Assembly: GCA_934630705.1 (NCBI GenBank)
Contig: CAKTWP010000021.1
Coordinates: 1-34,597, forward strand
Length of the DNA stretch: 34,597 nt
Direction of reading: 5' to 3'
Source of the DNA: an uncultured Clostridia bacterium
GTDB lineage: Bacteria > Bacillota > Clostridia > Christensenellales > Aristaeellaceae
Below, in pieces: positions 30,869 to 34,597 of the stretch. Below the pieces are notes generated by a model, which did no database searches, was not told where the DNA came from, and saw nothing but the letters and a program-made list of their open reading frames with translations. Both the position numbers and the translations under genes were made by a program. How positions within the stretch are numbered: the first letter of the stretch is position 1; the number at the start of each line of letters is the position of its first letter.

Positions 30869-31171
30869 TTACATCGTCTCCATCAACTCGAGCAGCAACT
30901 TTTTTTGTCTTTCCGTGAGTGTACTCCATTTCGAAAAAAGCTCTTGTTGTTCGGCAGTTAAAGCACTCGCCTCTGTTCTGTCAGAAAAGAATTGAACAAG
31001 CGTAATACCGAAACCATTACAAACCGCTTCCAGCGTTGGAAGGGTTGGAGCATTGTTTCGATTAAACATATTGGTTACGGTTGAATGGGAAAGATTCGCT
31101 TCTTTTGCAAGACGATAATCTGTCCACCCGCGTTCATTCATCAGTTCTCGGATCCTCTTTTGAACATTCAC
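30869..31171 (-). CDS. Xre-family helix-turn-helix repressor, phage-type
   Basis: A 100-residue regulator. Residues about 3-62 form a Cro/CI-type helix-turn-helix domain (IRELMNERGWTDYRLAKEAN, LSHSTVTNMFNR, PTLPTLEAVCNGFGITLVQF). The C-terminal third is a Glu/Leu-rich helix suited to dimerisation. It starts with GTG at 31171-31169, six bases after GAGGGG. The coding sequence is more AT-rich than the chromosomal genes to the left. It is divergent from the tape-measure fragment, with a perfect inverted repeat in the 66-bp space between them, so autoregulation is likely. Function as the repressor of the adjacent phage genes is inference. Confidence 0.85.
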   Translation of the reverse strand: MNVQKRIRELMNERGWTDYRLAKEANLSHSTVTNMFNRNNAPTLPTLEAVCNGFGITLVQFFSDRTEASALTAEQQELFSKWSTLTERQKKLLLELMETM

Positions 31172-31200
31172 GTTTTTCCCCTCGCTGCACCCATTTGTAG

Positions 31201-31232
31201 CTATTATAATTCCCAAAACGGTATTATAATAG
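31201..31232. promoter_or_regulatory. Operator candidate and promoter boxes for the repressor
   Basis: CTATTATAAT (31201-31210) and ATTATAATAG (31223-31232) form a perfect 10-bp inverted repeat with a 12-bp spacer. Each arm contains TATAAT on the plus strand and, because ATTATAAT is itself a palindrome, also on the minus strand. Both could act as -10 boxes, though no good -35 box is seen. Confidence 0.6.
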
Positions 31233-31237
31233 TCACA

Positions 31238-32767
31238 ATGGTTAGCGTGCCCAAACCCAAAACACAGGTCATCATTACGGGCTATGATTATCTGGCCTAT
31301 CGCCAGCTTCAAAGCAATCCCGACCTGACGCTGGAATTGCCCGTGCGTCTGGGCGAATTGCCGGACGGCGAGCTGGATCGCCTGATGGCGGATGGGAAGG
31401 TGAAATTCTGGAAGGGCGGCATAGAGGTACCCATTGAGGCGGTACCGGACGGAACCATTGACGCAAGTACTGTAGCCAGCCTCGATCAGGACGGCACACT
31501 GCACATCCTGATCACCCCCGAAATTACCGGTACGAAAGAAGCGATTGACGCACTCTCGCCCGTAGTAGATGAAGTCTACCAGCTGGGCGGCACGTGGCAG
31601 GAAGCGATGGCAGGCGTTCGCCCTACTACGACAATGGACATGGTGGATAGCGGCTTAAAGCGGATTCAGTCCTATCAGGAAACGCTGGATTACAACTGGT
31701 GGGACAAGTTCTGGACATCTGTTTTCGGCGCATCCACGAATCTGGGGGGCCTCGATCAGAGCATGAAATCGGACTTCAATGCGAACAGAGTGGCAGAGCT
31801 GTCCGCCTATGTTGCGGAAATGGTCCGCGCTATTCAGCAGGGCGAACAGGTTCCGAAAGAAGATCTGGAAAATCTGCAGGCCATCGTGGAATTCCTGAAT
31901 GGGCTGGACGTGACCGGCACGGGTGCGCACATCCGCGAGGGCATTGCGCAGGGCATGACGGAAGCGGGTTTTGCCAGCGATGCGGAGACGGTGGCTTCCA
32001 ATCTGGAAACCGCGCTGAATACAGCCCTCGACATTCATTCGCCATCTCAGCGTGTAAAGCCGGTAGGTGAAAACACTGCAGCAGGCGTTGGCGAGGGCAT
32101 GAGCGGCTATGACTTCTCTTCCGATGCACAGAGCGTCTCTTCCGCCATAGAATCCGCATTGCAGGCTGCCTTAACGGGTCAAAGCCTGAAGAGCGCTGGG
32201 AATACCGCGGCGCAGGGGCTGGGCAGCGCAATGCTCGCTTATCCCATGTCCGATACAGGCCGTGCCGTTGCTGCGAATGTTCGCTCGGCAATTCAGACCA
32301 GCCTGAACGGAAATACCCTCCGCTCTGCGGGGGTAAATGCTATGGCAGGACTTCGTGCAGGCATCCTTGCGGGGCGCTCCGGAGTGATCTCCGCCATGCG
32401 CTCCGCTGCCCGTGAAGCCGTGAACGCTGCAAAGAAGGAACTCAAGATCAAGAGCCCGTCGCAGGTATTCCGGGATGAGGTCGGCGTGATGACCATGCGC
32501 GGTTTTGGCGCGGGCGTATTGAAGGAGAGCAAGGAGCAGGCAAAGGTCATTCGCAACGCCTCCCGCTTTCTCACCGGCGAAGCGCGGGAAGGCGCTATTG
32601 TCCAAAGCAGCAGCGACAACCGAAGAACCTATAACAACAACGTCTCCTCCACCATTCAGGTACAGCAGATGGTGGTACGGGACGAGCAGGATATCCGCTC
32701 TCTGGCGGTAGAGATTGCGACGCTGACCAGACGGCAGCAGCGAGGAAAGGGGCTGAGAATGGCATGA
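31238..32767 (+). CDS. Phage tail tape-measure protein, 3' part (5'-truncated)
   Basis: Up to 509 residues. The central and C-terminal parts carry typical tape-measure features: Ala/Gly-rich helical stretches, GENTAAGVGEGMSGYDF, AGLRAGILAGRSGVISAMR and twice a (H/K)SPSQ(R/V) phrase (DIHSPSQR, KIKSPSQVF). There is no ribosome site before the ATG at 31238; it lies directly after a TATAAT. Siphovirus tape-measure genes are usually longer, and the text MVSVPKPKTQVIITGYDY looks like the middle of a protein. The 5' part therefore appears lost at a junction near 31235-31245. The frame itself is intact and ends in an ATGA overlap with the distal tail gene. Confidence 0.8.
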   Translation: MVSVPKPKTQVIITGYDYLAYRQLQSNPDLTLELPVRLGELPDGELDRLMADGKVKFWKGGIEVPIEAVPDGTIDASTVASLDQDGTLHILITPEITGTKEAIDALSPVVDEVYQLGGTWQEAMAGVRPTTTMDMVDSGLKRIQSYQETLDYNWWDKFWTSVFGASTNLGGLDQSMKSDFNANRVAELSAYVAEMVRAIQQGEQVPKEDLENLQAIVEFLNGLDVTGTGAHIREGIAQGMTEAGFASDAETVASNLETALNTALDIHSPSQRVKPVGENTAAGVGEGMSGYDFSSDAQSVSSAIESALQAALTGQSLKSAGNTAAQGLGSAMLAYPMSDTGRAVAANVRSAIQTSLNGNTLRSAGVNAMAGLRAGILAGRSGVISAMRSAAREAVNAAKKELKIKSPSQVFRDEVGVMTMRGFGAGVLKESKEQAKVIRNASRFLTGEAREGAIVQSSSDNRRTYNNNVSSTIQVQQMVVRDEQDIRSLAVEIATLTRRQQRGKGLRMA

Positions 32768-33462
32768 ACGACTGGTTTATCTGGAACGGCAAAAAATGCA
32801 CGGATTACGGTATCCATGTGCTGGAACAGCCGCCGATCACGCTTCCGGCTGAACGGGCGACCTTCACAAACATCCCCGGCAGGCCGGGCAGCCTGACGCT
32901 GCTGGAAGGCGATGACGTTTATGACGATATGATCCTGACTGCACAGTGCATGGTCTCCGCTCCCAGCCGCATTTCTGAAATTGCCGCTTACCTGAAGGGC
33001 AGCAGCACAGTCACCTTCGCCAATCGGCAAGGCGGCTTTTACTATGCGAGAATTGTGAATCAAATCAGCTTTGAAAAGATTCTGCGAGGCAATCCCCATC
33101 GCAGTTTCGCAGTCAGCTTCCGCTGCAAGCCCTTCTGGTATCAGGCAGATGTGCCGGAGATCACGGTTACAACCTCCGGCACATTCGTCACCAACCCTGG
33201 CAGCGTGTACTCTGAGCCGATTATTACAGTATATGGCTCTGGCGAAATCACCCTCATGGTGGGCATGACCATTGTAGAACTGGACGGTATCACGGACAGC
33301 ATTACGCTGGACAGCCCGCTCATGGAAGCCTACAAGGATACAACCAGCATGAACAGCTGCATGAGCGGGGATTTTCCGACGCTGCTGCCGGGCAAGAACG
33401 CCATTAGCTGGACGGGCAATGTGACGAATGTTGTTATTCAGCCGAAATGGAGGTGTCTCTGA
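32764..33462 (+). CDS. Phage distal tail protein (Dit family)
   Basis: A 232-residue Dit-like protein, the hub ring joining the tail tube to the tip. The N-terminal domain has WNGKKCTDYGIHVLEQPP and VTFANRQGGFYYARIVNQIS, followed by FRCKPFWYQAD, the typical domain boundary. A C-terminal beta domain follows (NPGSVYSEPIITVYGSGEI, NAISWTGN). Its start overlaps the tape-measure stop (ATGA), which is the normal order of siphovirus tail genes. Confidence 0.9.
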   Translation: MNDWFIWNGKKCTDYGIHVLEQPPITLPAERATFTNIPGRPGSLTLLEGDDVYDDMILTAQCMVSAPSRISEIAAYLKGSSTVTFANRQGGFYYARIVNQISFEKILRGNPHRSFAVSFRCKPFWYQADVPEITVTTSGTFVTNPGSVYSEPIITVYGSGEITLMVGMTIVELDGITDSITLDSPLMEAYKDTTSMNSCMSGDFPTLLPGKNAISWTGNVTNVVIQPKWRCL

Positions 33463-33481
33463 TCCTTCTGATTGCTGATTT

Positions 33482-33510
33482 TACTTCTGTGTGTTATAAT
33501 CTGATCGATA
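33482..33510 (+). promoter_or_regulatory. Promoter of the AT-rich cargo gene
   Basis: TTGCTG, 17 bp, TATAAT at about 33482-33504, lying in the short gap after the distal tail gene and about 30 bp before the cargo gene ATG. Confidence 0.6.
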
Positions 33511-33535
33511 AATCGGGATTTGTGGAGGTAATAAA

Positions 33536-33805
33536 ATGGAATATAACGTCAAAAAAGAAAATGTTGTTGATGAAGGTAGTATCACTTTATGGTCATCTGG
33601 ACAGATATATCCGTATCTAGTATACAAAGTAAGTTCAGGTGAAATATATGTTAATACTTATTTCTATCAAGTTGAAGATGGCGAATATGTTTGCTATAGG
33701 AATTATACAAGACTGTTGACTAGGAGTATGGATGAATACAAAAATATAACACAGAAATACTTTGAAAAAACAGTTTATGGTGCCTGGATGGATGGTGCCA
33801 GATAA
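33536..33805 (+). CDS. AT-rich cargo (moron) gene, unknown 89-residue protein
   Basis: Encodes MEYNVKKENVVDEGSITLWS and on to 89 residues, rich in Tyr, Val, Glu and Asn. It appears beta-rich in its first two thirds with a C-terminal helix (MDEYKNITQKYFEKTVYG). I recognise no family; there is no signal or membrane segment. GGAGGT with seven-base spacing precedes the ATG. Its base composition, about one third G+C by eye, is far from the tail genes on both sides. It has its own promoter before it and a terminator after it, the hallmarks of a phage moron acquired into a structural operon. Morons often act in the lysogen, for example in exclusion of other phages. Confidence 0.75.
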   Translation: MEYNVKKENVVDEGSITLWSSGQIYPYLVYKVSSGEIYVNTYFYQVEDGEYVCYRNYTRLLTRSMDEYKNITQKYFEKTVYGAWMDGAR

Positions 33806-33827
33806 AAATTCCAGTTTATCTTTTGAG

Positions 33828-33856
33828 CGTCCGCCGACTGGTTGGGCGTTTTCTTT
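33828..33856 (+). terminator. Terminator after the cargo gene
   Basis: CGTCCGCC / GGTTGGGCG pair around loop GACT with one bulged T and two G-T pairs, followed by TTTTCTTT. Confidence 0.6.
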
Positions 33857-33879
33857 ATGCCCTGAAAGAGGTGATCCCC

Positions 33880-34597
33880 ATGATCTGTGTATATCCTGCA
33901 AACTGCACCGACTTTTCGGGCAACGGCCTCGGCGCGGTCGCGCCTATGTCCTGCACCGTCACGGAAACCCTGAACGGCGAATGGGAGCTTACGCTGGTGC
34001 ATGACATCGACGAGTGCGGCAAATGGACACGGCTTTCAGAAGGCTGCATCCTGCGAGCGCCTGTGCCAGCCGCCATGACTCCCAGCGTCGATCTGGTGAC
34101 GCAGCAATACCAGACCAGCACCTACGACGTGCAGATTTACAAGATTACGACCAAGAGTGGGCCGCTGCATCTGCGCTCCGGTACGGGCACGAATTACCGC
34201 ATCTTGGGCAAGTACAAAAAGGGCCGCGAGGTTATCGTGCTCAACAAAACCACGTCCAGCTGGTACGAGGTAACCGCTCCGGACGGCAAGCACGGTTATA
34301 TGGCCAGTCAGTACCTGACCTTTCAGCGCACGGAAACGCAGACGGTACAGACCAATGTGGGCTTCCGCAATCAGGTGATTGAAGCGCGCCAGCTGCGAGA
34401 TCAGCCCTTCCGCATCTATCGCGTGGTGCCGGAGCTGGATAAAGTAACGGTCTACGCCCGCCACATTTTCTACGATCTGCTCGACAACATGATCAAGTCC
34501 CTGAAGCTCTCGCCCTCTGTGGTGGGGGCTTCCGTCGTTCAGAGCTTGTCGGGGGCGTGCCTGTCCAGCCATGATTTTTCGTTTTATTCCGACCTGA
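33880..34597 (+). CDS. Phage tail-associated (Tal/endopeptidase tail) protein with inserted SH3-like domain, partial
   Basis: Starts with ATG at 33880 after AGAGGTGATCC and stays open to the window edge (239 residues seen). The N-terminal part (MICVYPANCTDFSGNGLGAV, then TVTETLNGEWELTLVHDIDE) and the later part (FRIYRVVPELDKVTVYARHIFYDLL) match prophage tail-hub proteins that follow Dit and often carry a cell-wall hydrolase. Between them, residues about 85-148 form a bacterial SH3 (SH3b) domain: GPLHLRSGTGTNYRILGKYK, KGREVIVLNKTTSSWYEV and GKHGYMASQYLTF. Such domains usually bind peptidoglycan. Any lytic domain would lie beyond the window. Confidence 0.85.
   Translation, partial: MICVYPANCTDFSGNGLGAVAPMSCTVTETLNGEWELTLVHDIDECGKWTRLSEGCILRAPVPAAMTPSVDLVTQQYQTSTYDVQIYKITTKSGPLHLRSGTGTNYRILGKYKKGREVIVLNKTTSSWYEVTAPDGKHGYMASQYLTFQRTETQTVQTNVGFRNQVIEARQLRDQPFRIYRVVPELDKVTVYARHIFYDLLDNMIKSLKLSPSVVGASVVQSLSGACLSSHDFSFYSDL

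Overview
The window looks like a chromosomal segment of a GC-rich (roughly 60% by eye), endospore-forming, anaerobic Firmicute of the class Clostridia, probably a gut lineage. The evidence is a spoIIGA-sigE pair, a gerA-type germinant receptor operon, an iron-sulfur serine dehydratase, an sn-glycerol-1-phosphate dehydrogenase, CUT1 sugar transport and glycoside hydrolases. The exact genus cannot be read from the sequence; Christensenellales-like groups are a guess.

Layout. 1-8.3 kb, minus strand: a DUF11-repeat protein at the left end, then (in reverse reading order) a run transcribed from about 6.5 kb leftward: ruvC, ruvA, a 0.5 kb non-coding array of hairpins, ruvB, a GNAT acetyltransferase, queA, a small acidic protein and a PfkB-family kinase. 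Upstream of it lie sdaAA and sdaAB. 8.4-12 kb, minus: two half-ABC exporters overlapping by ATGA, with the NBD asymmetry of a heterodimer. They are divergent from egsA (plus), and the two promoters share a -35 region. 13.4-15.2 kb, plus: a cluster of stem-loops, then spoIIGA and sigE, which overlap. 15.4-19.2 kb, minus: gerAA-gerAB-gerAC joined by ATGA overlaps, with a sigma-G-like promoter. 19.3-20 kb: a remnant resembling a phage polyvalent ADP-ribosyltransferase domain, and a MutT-type Nudix hydrolase.

20.1-25.8 kb, plus: a glycan-related cluster of a PHP-domain protein, a GH39-like glycosidase, a stand-alone NifU-like domain and a GH38 alpha-mannosidase. 26.1-29.7 kb, minus: two CUT1 permeases and a solute-binding protein without an ATPase gene. 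The transporter and hydrolases converge on a shared terminator region and plausibly serve import and breakdown of the same class of oligosaccharide; this is inference from proximity.

30-34.6 kb: a small NrdD-tail-like protein (minus), tRNA-Trp(CCA) with its own promoter and terminator, then a phage-derived segment. That segment holds an Xre-type repressor (minus), a perfect inverted-repeat operator candidate, and on the plus strand the 3' half of a tape-measure gene, a distal tail protein, a very AT-rich 89-residue cargo gene with its own promoter and terminator (a moron), and a tail-associated protein carrying an SH3-like domain that runs off the window. The direct abutment of a repressor on a truncated tape-measure gene is the most unusual architecture here. 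It suggests either a deletion-scarred prophage or a tail cassette under new control.

The long reading frames opposite the GC-rich genes were judged to be shadows and are not annotated.
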